Shown: positions 1 through 5,046, counted from the first letter of the stretch. The stretch is 5,046 bases of DNA from Mogibacterium sp. (GCA_017469325.1 JAFUGO010000168.1:1-5046), one strand, 5' to 3'. Program-made: numbers and translations. Notes: generated from the letters alone by a model not told the origin.

Positions 1-1
1 G

Positions 2-1075
2 CTCGTGCACTTCGGGACCGGCTCGGTAAAAAAGAGCGGGCTGCTCGATAGAGTAGAAGCAAAACTCAAAGAGGCCGGCATAGATTTTGTAGAGCTCGGC
101 GGCGTAGTTCCGAACCCGAGAGTATCGCTCGTACGCAAGGGCATCGAGCTGTACAACAGCGAAGGCTGTGACTTCATCCTCTCGGTCGGCGGCGGCTCGG
201 TACTCGACAGCAGCAAGGCTATCGGCTACGGCGTATACGGCGGCGGAGACGTCTGGGATTTCTACTGTGGCAAGCGCAAGGTAGAGGGGACCGCACCTGT
301 AGGCGCAATCCTGACACTCTCGGCAACAGGCTCCGAGATGAGCGACTCATCCGTCATCACAAACGATGAGACAGATCCTACATACAAGCGCGGAGTCAAC
401 ACCGACTTCGGACGCATCAAATTTGCGCTTCTGGATCCTGAGCTGACCGCAACTGTATCCAAGTACCAGACAGCATGCGGCTCCACGGACATCATGATGC
501 ATACACTTGAGCGCTACTTCCACAGCGGCTGCACTCTCGACTTCACGGATCAGCTCTCGTTCACTCTCCTCAAAGAGGTAATGAAGTGGGCTCCTGTCGC
601 TCTCGAGAATCCGGACGACTACGATGCAAGAGCAAACCTCATGTGGTGCGGCACGCTCTCGCACAACGGACTCATGGCGACAGGCAACTCGACAAAGGGC
701 GACTGGGGATGCCACCAGATCGAGCACGAGCTTTCTGCAGAGTATGACGTAGCTCACGGCGCAGGCCTTGCTGCCATCTGGGGATCCTGGGCTAGATACG
801 TGCTCGATGTGGATCCTGAAAGATTCGTCAAGCTGGGCGAAGGAGTCTTCGGTGAGAGCGATCCTGTAAAGACCATCGAGAAGTTTGAAACATTCTTCAG
901 ATCGATCGGCATGCCGACAGACATAAAGGGCCTCGGCCTCGACTTTGACGAGCAGGCATGCCGCACGGCTGCACTCGGCGTCACATTCCAGGACGCCCGC
1001 ACCATCGGCGACTTCAAAGTCCTGAACACCGAAGACATCTTCAACATCTACATGAAAGCCTCCGGCCTCAAATAG
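2..1075 (+). CDS. Iron-containing alcohol dehydrogenase, YqhD/butanol dehydrogenase type (5' end cut by window)
   Basis: A cytoplasmic, metal-dependent NAD(P)H oxidoreductase that reduces aldehydes to alcohols in fermentation or aldehyde detoxification. The frame is open to the left edge. The first possible start, GTG at 5, lies inside a family motif (HFGTGSVKKSG aligns with YGGGSVKK of YqhD), so it is an internal valine and about 30 N-terminal residues are missing. Numbering from that valine, the dinucleotide-binding motif VGGGSVLD is at 61-68 and SATGSE at 106-111. The four metal ligands expected from YqhD are all present: D162 and H166 (STDIMMH), H237 (GCHQIEH) and H251 (VAHGAG), with the 14-residue spacing between the last two conserved. 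The C-terminal helical domain is complete and ends at TAG 1073-1075. Family assignment is firm. Substrate and cofactor preference (NADPH is usual in this branch) are inferred. No operon partner is visible downstream, where a separately promoted operon begins. Confidence 0.95.
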   Translation, partial: LVHFGTGSVKKSGLLDRVEAKLKEAGIDFVELGGVVPNPRVSLVRKGIELYNSEGCDFILSVGGGSVLDSSKAIGYGVYGGGDVWDFYCGKRKVEGTAPVGAILTLSATGSEMSDSSVITNDETDPTYKRGVNTDFGRIKFALLDPELTATVSKYQTACGSTDIMMHTLERYFHSGCTLDFTDQLSFTLLKEVMKWAPVALENPDDYDARANLMWCGTLSHNGLMATGNSTKGDWGCHQIEHELSAEYDVAHGAGLAAIWGSWARYVLDVDPERFVKLGEGVFGESDPVKTIEKFETFFRSIGMPTDIKGLGLDFDEQACRTAALGVTFQDARTIGDFKVLNTEDIFNIYMKASGLK

Positions 1076-1096
1076 CATAAATATACGTTTAGGGGC

Positions 1097-1125
1097 TTGA
1101 CATAATAACAAGGGTGTATTATTGT
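1097..1125 (+). promoter_or_regulatory. Probable sigma-A promoter of the GntR-ABC operon
   Basis: A perfect -35 hexamer TTGACA lies at 1097-1102. A 17-bp spacer leads to TATTGT at 1120-1125, which matches four of six -10 positions. Another possible -10, TATTAT at 1117-1122, has a better hexamer but a short 14-bp spacer. Either choice puts the -10 box inside the left arm of the inverted repeat at 1114-1151, so a bound repressor would block RNA polymerase. The start point would be near 1132, giving a leader of about 120 nt. Confidence 0.65.
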
Positions 1126-1151
1126 ATTAATCAGTTAATACAATAATACAC
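1114..1151 (+). promoter_or_regulatory. Perfect 17-bp inverted repeat, likely GntR/YtrA operator
   Basis: GTGTATTATTGTATTAA (1114-1130) and its exact reverse complement (1135-1151) flank the 4-nt centre TCAG. Each arm holds two copies of the same half-site 8 bp apart: TGTATTA at 1115-1121 and 1123-1129, and TAATACA at 1136-1142 and 1144-1150. Short dyads of the GTGTA...TACAC kind upstream of autoregulated operons are typical of YtrA-type GntR regulators, and such a regulator is encoded 103 bp downstream. As RNA the stem extends through two G-U pairs to 1110-1155 and is followed by a T-rich run, so it could also end dehydrogenase transcripts weakly. The operator reading is inferred from position and symmetry. 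Confidence 0.75.
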
Positions 1152-1170
1152 TTTTTATTATGTTTATTCG

Positions 1171-1225
1171 TCGGAAGCCGGCAGCCGATCCGTCCGGACA
1201 GATACGGCATCAGCTTCCGGAAGCT
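1171..1225 (+). other. Structured 5' leader with mutually exclusive hairpins
   Basis: CGGAAGC at 1172-1178 can pair with GCTTCCG at 1213-1219, with an inner GCCG/CGGC pairing at 1184-1187 and 1205-1208. The same GCTTCCG segment also belongs to a 14-bp palindrome, AGCTTCCGGAAGCT at 1212-1225, which can fold as a 5-bp stem with a CCGG loop. The two folds exclude each other. The element lies in the untranslated leader and ends 16 nt before the ribosome binding site of the GntR gene. There is no U-tract after either stem, so a simple transcription attenuator is not supported. I do not recognise a known riboswitch class. Confidence 0.4.
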
Positions 1226-1254
1226 AAGAATAGAGAAAGACAAGGGACGTAAAA

Positions 1255-1623
1255 ATGGAATGGAACTTTAAAAACGGCATCCCGATCTACACCCAGATAA
1301 TAGACGAGTTCACGATGCGCATCGCGAGCAATGCCTATGAGCCGGGCGAGAAACTGCCGTCAGTGAGAGACCTGGCGCTGGATGCGGGCGTAAACCCGAA
1401 TACCATGCAGAGGGCACTGGCAGAACTCGAGCGCAGAGGGCTGGTCTATTCTGAACGTACCAGCGGGAGATTTGTAACAAAGGAGGAGGCTGTTCTTATG
1501 GAACTTCATGAAGAACTGGCAAAGAAGTACTTTGAGGAGCTTACGGAAAAGCTTCGCAAGATAGGCATGGATGATAAGGCAATAAAGAAATCCGTCAGCG
1601 AATGGATGAATAGCATAAAGTAA
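1255..1623 (+). CDS. GntR-family transcriptional regulator, YtrA subfamily
   Basis: A 122-residue DNA-binding regulator. Residues 8-75 form the GntR winged helix-turn-helix: PIYTQIIDEF, then EPGEKLPSVRDLA, the recognition region GVNPNTMQRALAELERRGL, and the wing ending SGRFV. The C-terminal part (about 78-122) is only about 45 residues of charged helix. This is too short for the FCD, UTRA or aminotransferase-like domains of other GntR branches and is typical of the YtrA subfamily, where it serves for dimerisation. The start ATG follows AAGGG at 1242-1246 by 8 nt. The ATPase gene starts 12 nt after the stop, the usual YtrA arrangement of regulator followed by its ABC transporter. It most likely represses its own operon through the dyad at 1114-1151. 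The inducer is unknown; family members often respond to cell-wall-active antibiotics or envelope stress. An internal ribosome site and in-frame ATG at 1498 are noted as a finding. Confidence 0.93.
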   Translation: MEWNFKNGIPIYTQIIDEFTMRIASNAYEPGEKLPSVRDLALDAGVNPNTMQRALAELERRGLVYSERTSGRFVTKEEAVLMELHEELAKKYFEELTEKLRKIGMDDKAIKKSVSEWMNSIK

Positions 1624-1635
1624 AGGAGGCGGATC

Positions 1636-2331
1636 ATGGCAAGGATAGAGATCAATGATCTGACAAAGAACTTCGGCGAGCTGACAGCGCTTGACGGCGT
1701 CACGGTATCGCTCGACAAAGGACAGATAGTCGGACTGCTGGGCCCTAACGGAAGCGGCAAGACGACACTCATAAAAATACTCAACGGACTGCTCACGCCG
1801 ACATCAGGAAGTGTCAGCATCAACGGCATGGCGCCGGGCACGGAAACAAAGAAAGCTGTCGCGTATCTGCCTGACAGGAACGCGCTGCCGGACTACATGA
1901 CGGCGCCGCAGCTGATGAACATCTATCAGGACTTCTTCGACGACTTCGACAGAGAGAAGGCAGAGGCTATGATAGAAGACCTGGGCATCGACATGAAGCA
2001 GCAGATGAAGAGGATGTCGAAGGGGACCAAAGAGAAGCTCCAGCTCTGCCTGGTGATGGCAAGAGCGGCGGATGTATATCTGCTGGACGAGCCGATCGGC
2101 GGAGTCGACCCTGCGACATGCGACTACATACTCAGGACGATCATCTCGAACTACAACGAGGATGCGGTGGTGGTCATCTCGACACACCTCATCTCGGACA
2201 TAGAGTCGATACTCGATGACGTCATATTCTTAAAGGAAGGAAAGATCGTGCTCCATAAGCAGGCGGACGAGATCCGCAAAGAAGAAGGCGAGAGCATCGA
2301 CGGGCTTTTCAGGGAGGTATTCAGATGTTAG
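1636..2331 (+). CDS. ABC transporter ATP-binding protein (YtrB-like)
   Basis: A 231-residue cytoplasmic ATPase subunit that should pair with the membrane protein encoded next. Motifs in order: Walker A GPNGSGKTT at 36-44; the Q-loop region YLPD with Asp80 where Gln is canonical; signature MSKGT at 127-131 in place of LSGGQ; Walker B VYLLDE at 147-152 with catalytic Glu152; D-loop GGVDPA at 155-160; and switch His184 in ISTH. The catalytic set is complete, so the protein should hydrolyse ATP. The altered Q-loop and signature fit the ABC-2 type clade found next to YtrA regulators, from memory of that family. A strong AAAGGAGG (1622-1629) overlaps the stop codon of the regulator, six nt before the ATG, suggesting coupled translation. 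The 3' end overlaps the permease gene by 7 bp. The substrate cannot be read from the sequence; export or an envelope-protection role is inferred from the family. Confidence 0.95.
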   Translation: MARIEINDLTKNFGELTALDGVTVSLDKGQIVGLLGPNGSGKTTLIKILNGLLTPTSGSVSINGMAPGTETKKAVAYLPDRNALPDYMTAPQLMNIYQDFFDDFDREKAEAMIEDLGIDMKQQMKRMSKGTKEKLQLCLVMARAADVYLLDEPIGGVDPATCDYILRTIISNYNEDAVVVISTHLISDIESILDDVIFLKEGKIVLHKQADEIRKEEGESIDGLFREVFRC

Positions 2332-3095
2332 GTAAACTTTTAAGATATGAGCTTCCGGCAATGGGACGCAAGCTGGTGCCGCTTTATGCGGCATGGGGAG
2401 TGACGGCGGTACTGCTCGGAGTGACGGCGCAGATGGCCAGCTCAAAATCGGAATTCATGGTAGTTATAACGGGCCTTATGTATACGGCCGTGGCGACAGC
2501 GGTCATGGTGATGTCGGTCATACTGATCGTGCAGCGTTACAGAGACAGCCTGCTCGGAGACGAGGCGTACTTCAACCATGTGCTGCCGGTAAGCGTAACC
2601 GAGCACATCGGCAACAAGCTGCTGTCCGCAACTATATGGGTAATAGCGACGGTATTCGCGGCTCTTCTCACCGGTATCATCATTATGATAGCCGCGATGA
2701 TCGTAAGCGGCTTCGACTTCACGGTATTCAATCTTGATCCGGGCGAGCTGTACATACCGGAGCATTTCGGGCTGTATGTGCTTGAAGTCCTGATCCTGAT
2801 AATCGCAAGCATCGTAAAGTCCGTGATGCAGATCTACGCGGCGATCACCATCGGCCATCAGGCGGCGAAGCACACGACACTGGCTTCGATAGGAGCATAC
2901 ATACTCATCCTCATATTTGAGGGGACGATCGGCAGGATCCTAGTGCCGCTGATCTTCAGGACAAATACACATGTGAACGAGTTCGCGGCAGTCGCGCATG
3001 TATTCGTACCGGCGCTGCTCCTGACGATATTCTTCTCGGCAGTATACTTCTTCGTATGCAAATACCTGATGGAGAACAGGCTGAACCTCGCGTAA
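2325..3095 (+). CDS. ABC-2 type transporter permease subunit
   Basis: A 256-residue integral membrane protein and the presumed partner of the ATPase just upstream. Hydrophobic segments fall at about residues 17-36, 45-69, 99-128, 147-175, 184-210 and 222-246, giving six predicted membrane helices with a basic N-terminus (MLGKLLRYEL). This is the normal architecture of an ABC-2 half-transporter. There is no signal peptide and no large extracellular domain. A short polar stretch at 129-146 joins helices 3 and 4. The ATG overlaps the ATPase stop in ATGTTAG and has its own AGGGAGG at 2311-2317, seven nt upstream, so the two subunits should be made in matched amounts. The sequence is too generic to name a substrate. 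Only one permease gene is present, so the working transporter is probably a homodimer of this subunit with two ATPase subunits. Confidence 0.88.
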   Translation: MLGKLLRYELPAMGRKLVPLYAAWGVTAVLLGVTAQMASSKSEFMVVITGLMYTAVATAVMVMSVILIVQRYRDSLLGDEAYFNHVLPVSVTEHIGNKLLSATIWVIATVFAALLTGIIIMIAAMIVSGFDFTVFNLDPGELYIPEHFGLYVLEVLILIIASIVKSVMQIYAAITIGHQAAKHTTLASIGAYILILIFEGTIGRILVPLIFRTNTHVNEFAAVAHVFVPALLLTIFFSAVYFFVCKYLMENRLNLA

Positions 3096-3112
3096 ACAAA
3101 AACGGAACGGAG

Positions 3113-3215
3113 CTGCCCGCCTTTTACGGCATTCCTCGAAGGATGCAAATAGTGGTATAATCTGCATGTAAATAAACAGCGGGCCGGAAGGGACGGCATG
3201 CGGAAAGGCGGGCAG
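3113..3215 (+). repeat. 12-bp perfect inverted repeat spanning the sirtuin promoter region
   Basis: CTGCCCGCCTTT at 3113-3124 is the exact reverse complement of AAAGGCGGGCAG at 3204-3215. The right arm contains the AAAGG ribosome binding site of the sirtuin gene. The left arm lies upstream of the -10 box at 3156, so it would be in an RNA reading through from the transporter operon but not in one started at the local promoter. A direct repeat ACGGCAT (3126-3132 and 3193-3199) sits inside the arms. No target-site duplication is visible outside them, so a small mobile element is not supported. Confidence 0.6.
3153..3161 (+). promoter_or_regulatory. Extended -10 promoter for the sirtuin gene
   Basis: TGGTATAAT is a full extended -10 element: TG, one base, then consensus TATAAT at 3156-3161. 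No good -35 is found 16-19 bp upstream (the sequence there is near TTCCTC), which is common for extended -10 promoters. The start would be near 3168, leaving a leader of about 50 nt before the ATG at 3218. Confidence 0.7.
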
Positions 3216-3217
3216 AC

Positions 3218-3955
3218 ATGGACGACAAGATCAGAGAATTAAAGAAGATACTCGACGAAAGCAACAACATTGTGTTCTTTGGCGGGGCGGGAGTGTCCAC
3301 GGAAAGCGGCATCCCGGATTTCAGAAGCGCCAACGGAATATATAACCAGGACCTCGGCCGCACGGTCTCGCCTGAAGAGATGATAAGCCACACCTTCTAT
3401 ATGCACCATCCGGAGGACTTCTTCGAATTCTATAAGGACAAGCTCATATACGAGAACGCCGAGCCTAACAACTGCCACAAGGCGCTTGCCGAACTCGAGA
3501 AGCAGGGCAAGGTCAAGGCGGTAGTCACGCAGAACATCGACGGTCTGCACCAGAAGGCGGGCAGCAAGGTGGTCTGGGAGCTGCACGGATCCACACTCAG
3601 GAATTACTGCGAGAAGTGTCACACGTACTACGGCCTCGACAAGGTGCTCGAGTCAAAGGGTGTACCGGTCTGCGACAAGTGCGGAGGCAGGGTTAAGCCT
3701 GATGTGGTGCTGTATGAGGAGGGGCTCGACAGCGATGTCATCGACGGAGCAGTCAGAGCCATCTCGAATGCAGACACTCTCATAGTCGGCGGAACGACAC
3801 TGATCGTGTACCCGGCAGCGGGACTTATCCACTACTTCCACGGCAAGAAGCTCGTGCTGGTAAACATGAGCGCAACGAGCGCAGACAGCAGCGCAGACCT
3901 GGTGATCCACGAGCCGATAGGCGAAGTCTTCGCCCAGGTGATGGGGTGGAAATAG
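3218..3955 (+). CDS. cobB: NAD-dependent protein deacylase, Sir2 family
   Basis: A cytoplasmic sirtuin that removes acetyl or related acyl groups from lysines, using NAD+ and yielding nicotinamide and O-acyl-ADP-ribose. At 245 residues it is a normal bacterial length. The NAD-binding motif GAGVSTESGIPDFR is at 23-36, with QNID at 105-108 and catalytic His123 in ELHG. The zinc site is two CxxC pairs, C131/C134 and C152/C155. The late nucleotide-contact motifs are GGTTLIVYPAAG at 191-202 and LVNMS at 214-218. At the place where E. coli CobB and SIRT5 carry the Y-x-x-R acid-recognition pair, this protein has Tyr72 and Lys75 (FYKDK). That points to deacetylation rather than desuccinylation, but it is only an inference. 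The ATG is preceded by AAAGG at 3204-3208 with 9 nt spacing, and the N-terminus matches the usual family start. It is transcribed from its own extended -10 promoter and ends just before a strong terminator. Targets are unknown. Confidence 0.96.
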   Translation: MDDKIRELKKILDESNNIVFFGGAGVSTESGIPDFRSANGIYNQDLGRTVSPEEMISHTFYMHHPEDFFEFYKDKLIYENAEPNNCHKALAELEKQGKVKAVVTQNIDGLHQKAGSKVVWELHGSTLRNYCEKCHTYYGLDKVLESKGVPVCDKCGGRVKPDVVLYEEGLDSDVIDGAVRAISNADTLIVGGTTLIVYPAAGLIHYFHGKKLVLVNMSATSADSSADLVIHEPIGEVFAQVMGWK

Positions 3956-4004
3956 AGCCCCATAAACCCCGCAAAATCCACAACCTGTTGATACCAAAAC
4001 CACC

Positions 4005-4028
4005 AAACAGCCAACCGGCTGTTTTTTT
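4005..4028 (+). terminator. Intrinsic terminator after the sirtuin gene
   Basis: AAACAGCC (4005-4012), loop AACC, then GGCTGTTT (4017-4024) form a perfect 8-bp stem. The T-run at 4022-4028 continues out of the stem. It lies 49 nt after the sirtuin stop and is the only textbook intrinsic terminator in the window. Confidence 0.92.
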
Positions 4029-4105
4029 GACCGATTGTTAACTGCGCATGCCCGAAAAACCGCAGAAAATCAACGAATATTAAGGCTCAGTTATGACAGT
4101 AAAAC

Positions 4106-4134
4106 TTGCCTGAAATCATAATATACAGTAGAAT
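4106..4134 (+). promoter_or_regulatory. Probable sigma-A promoter of the surface protein gene
   Basis: TTGCCT at 4106-4111 matches four of six -35 positions. A 17-bp spacer leads to TAGAAT at 4129-4134, matching five of six -10 positions. The spacer is AT-rich (ATCATAATATACAG). Transcription would start near 4141, giving a leader of about 80 nt. Confidence 0.6.
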
Positions 4135-4139
4135 AAATT

Positions 4140-4168
4140 GTCTAATTATGAGAATGGGTGGATTAGAC
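4140..4168 (+). promoter_or_regulatory. Stem-loop at the 5' end of the surface protein mRNA
   Basis: GTCTAAT (4140-4146) pairs perfectly with ATTAGAC (4162-4168) around a 15-nt loop and is followed by CCTTTT. It falls at or just after the inferred start site. It could be an operator, a 5'-end stabilising hairpin or a weak attenuator; the stem is short and the T-run is only four bases, so termination would be poor. Confidence 0.35.
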
Positions 4169-4223
4169 CCTTTTATCAAATATTCGTACTTGCTGCAAAA
4201 GCATGCAAGCGGAGGTAAATACT

Positions 4224-5046
4224 ATGAAGCATATCAAGAACAAAGCACTGAAGAGATTCCTGGCCTTTGTGCTCTCGGCGGCTATGATAGTCACATACAT
4301 GCCGACGAGCATGATCGCGTATGCTGTCGATGGGACAGACACGCAGGTCAAGCAGCAGGAAGAACAGCAGGAAGCTGTTAAAGAGCAGCCACAAGAGGAA
4401 ACTGTGGTAGAAGAACCTGCAGCAGAGGAATCCGCTCCGGAGGACGTTTCTGAGCCTGAGACGGAGGATACGACTGAGGCAAGCGAGCCTGCTCCTGAAG
4501 AAGCAGAAGAAGCAGCTCCGGTCGAAGAAGGGACTCCTGAGAAGGAAGACGACGGTCTTAATAAGGAGAAGATGACATTCGCTCAGGATGGAGTCAACTC
4601 CGTTAATGTTAAGGTGGTCGCAGAACCAGGCACTTTCCCGGAAGGAACCAAGATGAAGGTCACTTCCGTGAAGAAATCGGATGTCAAGGATGCCGTTGAA
4701 GGCGCCATGGGTGGAGAAGTCAGCGACTTCAGAGCTGTTGATATTACTTTCTATACGGATAAAGAGCGTGACATCCAGCCTAAAAAGGATGTAAAAGTCT
4801 TGCTGACCACAAGCGCGTTCAAGTCAGATGAAGATCTGGCAGTTGTTCACGTGGAAGACCCTGATCAAAACAAGGCAGAGGTCATGGATCTGACAAAGGC
4901 AACAGATAAGGCAGCCCTCTTCAGCACAGACGGCTTCTCGATATATGCAATCGTATCTTCCGGAGAAGATGCCCGTGTTAAGGTAGTCTTTAAGGGATTG
5001 AACGATGCTGAGATCGATACCATGTATGTCAAAGAAAAAGATGACA
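4224..5046 (+). CDS. Secreted, probably surface-attached protein with acidic Glu/Pro-rich linker (3' end cut by window)
   Basis: An open frame from ATG 4224 runs 274 codons to the right edge without a stop. GGAGG at 4211-4215 is 8 nt upstream. Residues 1-34 are a classical signal peptide: basic MKHIKNKALKR, hydrophobic FLAFVLSAAMIVTYM, and probable cleavage after AYA (32-34). Residues 41-110 are low complexity, with 28 Glu/Asp and only 3 Lys among 70 residues, plus many Pro, Ala, Thr and Gln. This should be a disordered, strongly negative spacer. Residues 116-246 look like a beta-rich globular domain, with VAEPGTFPEGTKMKV at 132-146, AVDITFY at 171-177, and ending DGFSIYAIV at 236-244. This domain recurs, as I recall it, near the N-terminus of large LPXTG or Cna-B-type surface proteins of Clostridia, and PGTFPEGT resembles ZU5-like domains; both comparisons are tentative. 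Another beta-rich unit starts at about 250 (RVKVVFKGL). Anchor type, total length and ligand cannot be judged here. Confidence 0.88.
   Translation, partial: MKHIKNKALKRFLAFVLSAAMIVTYMPTSMIAYAVDGTDTQVKQQEEQQEAVKEQPQEETVVEEPAAEESAPEDVSEPETEDTTEASEPAPEEAEEAAPVEEGTPEKEDDGLNKEKMTFAQDGVNSVNVKVVAEPGTFPEGTKMKVTSVKKSDVKDAVEGAMGGEVSDFRAVDITFYTDKERDIQPKKDVKVLLTTSAFKSDEDLAVVHVEDPDQNKAEVMDLTKATDKAALFSTDGFSIYAIVSSGEDARVKVVFKGLNDAEIDTMYVKEKDD

Noticed and set aside
5..7. GTG at 5 as the true start of the alcohol dehydrogenase
   Set aside because: It is the valine-coding codon inside a conserved family motif and about 30 residues of the usual N-terminus would be missing, so the gene simply begins before the window.
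262..1111. Long minus-strand open frames opposite the alcohol dehydrogenase (262-495, 347-1111, 754-1047)
   Set aside because: They lie antisense to a gene with a full set of conserved motifs. Their products show no recognisable domain, and no ribosome site supports them.
1110..1155. The long AT-rich palindrome read only as a terminator of the dehydrogenase gene
   Set aside because: The stem is almost free of G-C pairs and the T-run is interrupted. Its overlap with a consensus promoter and its repeated half-sites fit an operator better, although weak termination remains possible.
2393..2737. Second plus-strand frame inside the permease gene, and the minus-strand frames over 2442-3199
   Set aside because: Low-complexity shadows of the permease frame with no ribosome site and no family resemblance.
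3113..3215. The 103-bp segment bounded by the 12-bp inverted repeat as a miniature mobile element
   Set aside because: No target-site duplication flanks it, and the right arm contains the working ribosome site and lies directly at a conserved gene start.
4046..4206. Two GCATGC hexamers in the region before the surface protein gene
   Set aside because: A 6-bp palindrome occurring twice in about 160 bp carries little information and has no link to other signals.
4106..4381. Plus-strand frame of 91 codons starting at TTG 4106
   Set aside because: It starts inside the -35 box, has no ribosome site, and overlaps in another frame the signal peptide and linker of the well-supported gene at 4224.

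Overview
The window looks like chromosomal DNA of a low-to-mid GC Gram-positive anaerobe, most likely a Clostridia-type member of the Bacillota. The evidence is strong AGGAGG-type ribosome binding sites before most genes, a short YtrA-type GntR regulator with its own ABC transporter, a fermentative iron-containing alcohol dehydrogenase, and a secreted protein with a long acidic Glu/Pro/Ala linker of the kind seen in gut and oral Clostridia. No genus can be assigned from the sequence alone. All genes are on the + strand. I saw no RNA gene, insertion sequence, CRISPR array or phage gene.

Layout: (1) 2-1075 is the 3' part of an iron-dependent alcohol dehydrogenase of the YqhD/butanol dehydrogenase type, cut by the left edge. 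(2) 1076-1254 is a control region: a consensus -35 box, a perfect 17-bp inverted repeat over the -10 and start region, and a structured leader of about 120 nt. (3) 1255-3095 is a three-gene operon: GntR/YtrA-type repressor, ABC ATPase and a six-helix permease. The last two genes overlap by 7 bp. (4) 3096-3217 holds an extended -10 promoter and a 12-bp inverted repeat whose right arm covers the next ribosome binding site. (5) 3218-3955 is a Sir2-type NAD-dependent protein deacylase, closed by a clear intrinsic terminator at 4005-4028. (6) 4029-4223 carries a promoter and a small stem-loop. (7) 4224 to the right edge is the 5' part of a secreted, probably surface-attached protein.

How the genes fit together: the regulator probably represses its own operon through the dyad at 1114-1151, and an envelope stress or antimicrobial would relieve this, as in known YtrA-type systems. 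The sirtuin has its own promoter, but no terminator separates it from the transporter operon, so read-through is possible. In a read-through RNA the long inverted repeat could hide the sirtuin ribosome binding site. The alcohol dehydrogenase and the surface protein look like separate units.

Most of the window is ordinary housekeeping and stress-response content. The parts most worth checking are the doubled operator, the internal translation start inside the regulator, the read-through hairpin before the sirtuin, and the secreted protein that runs off the edge. None of these amounts to a proven new system.
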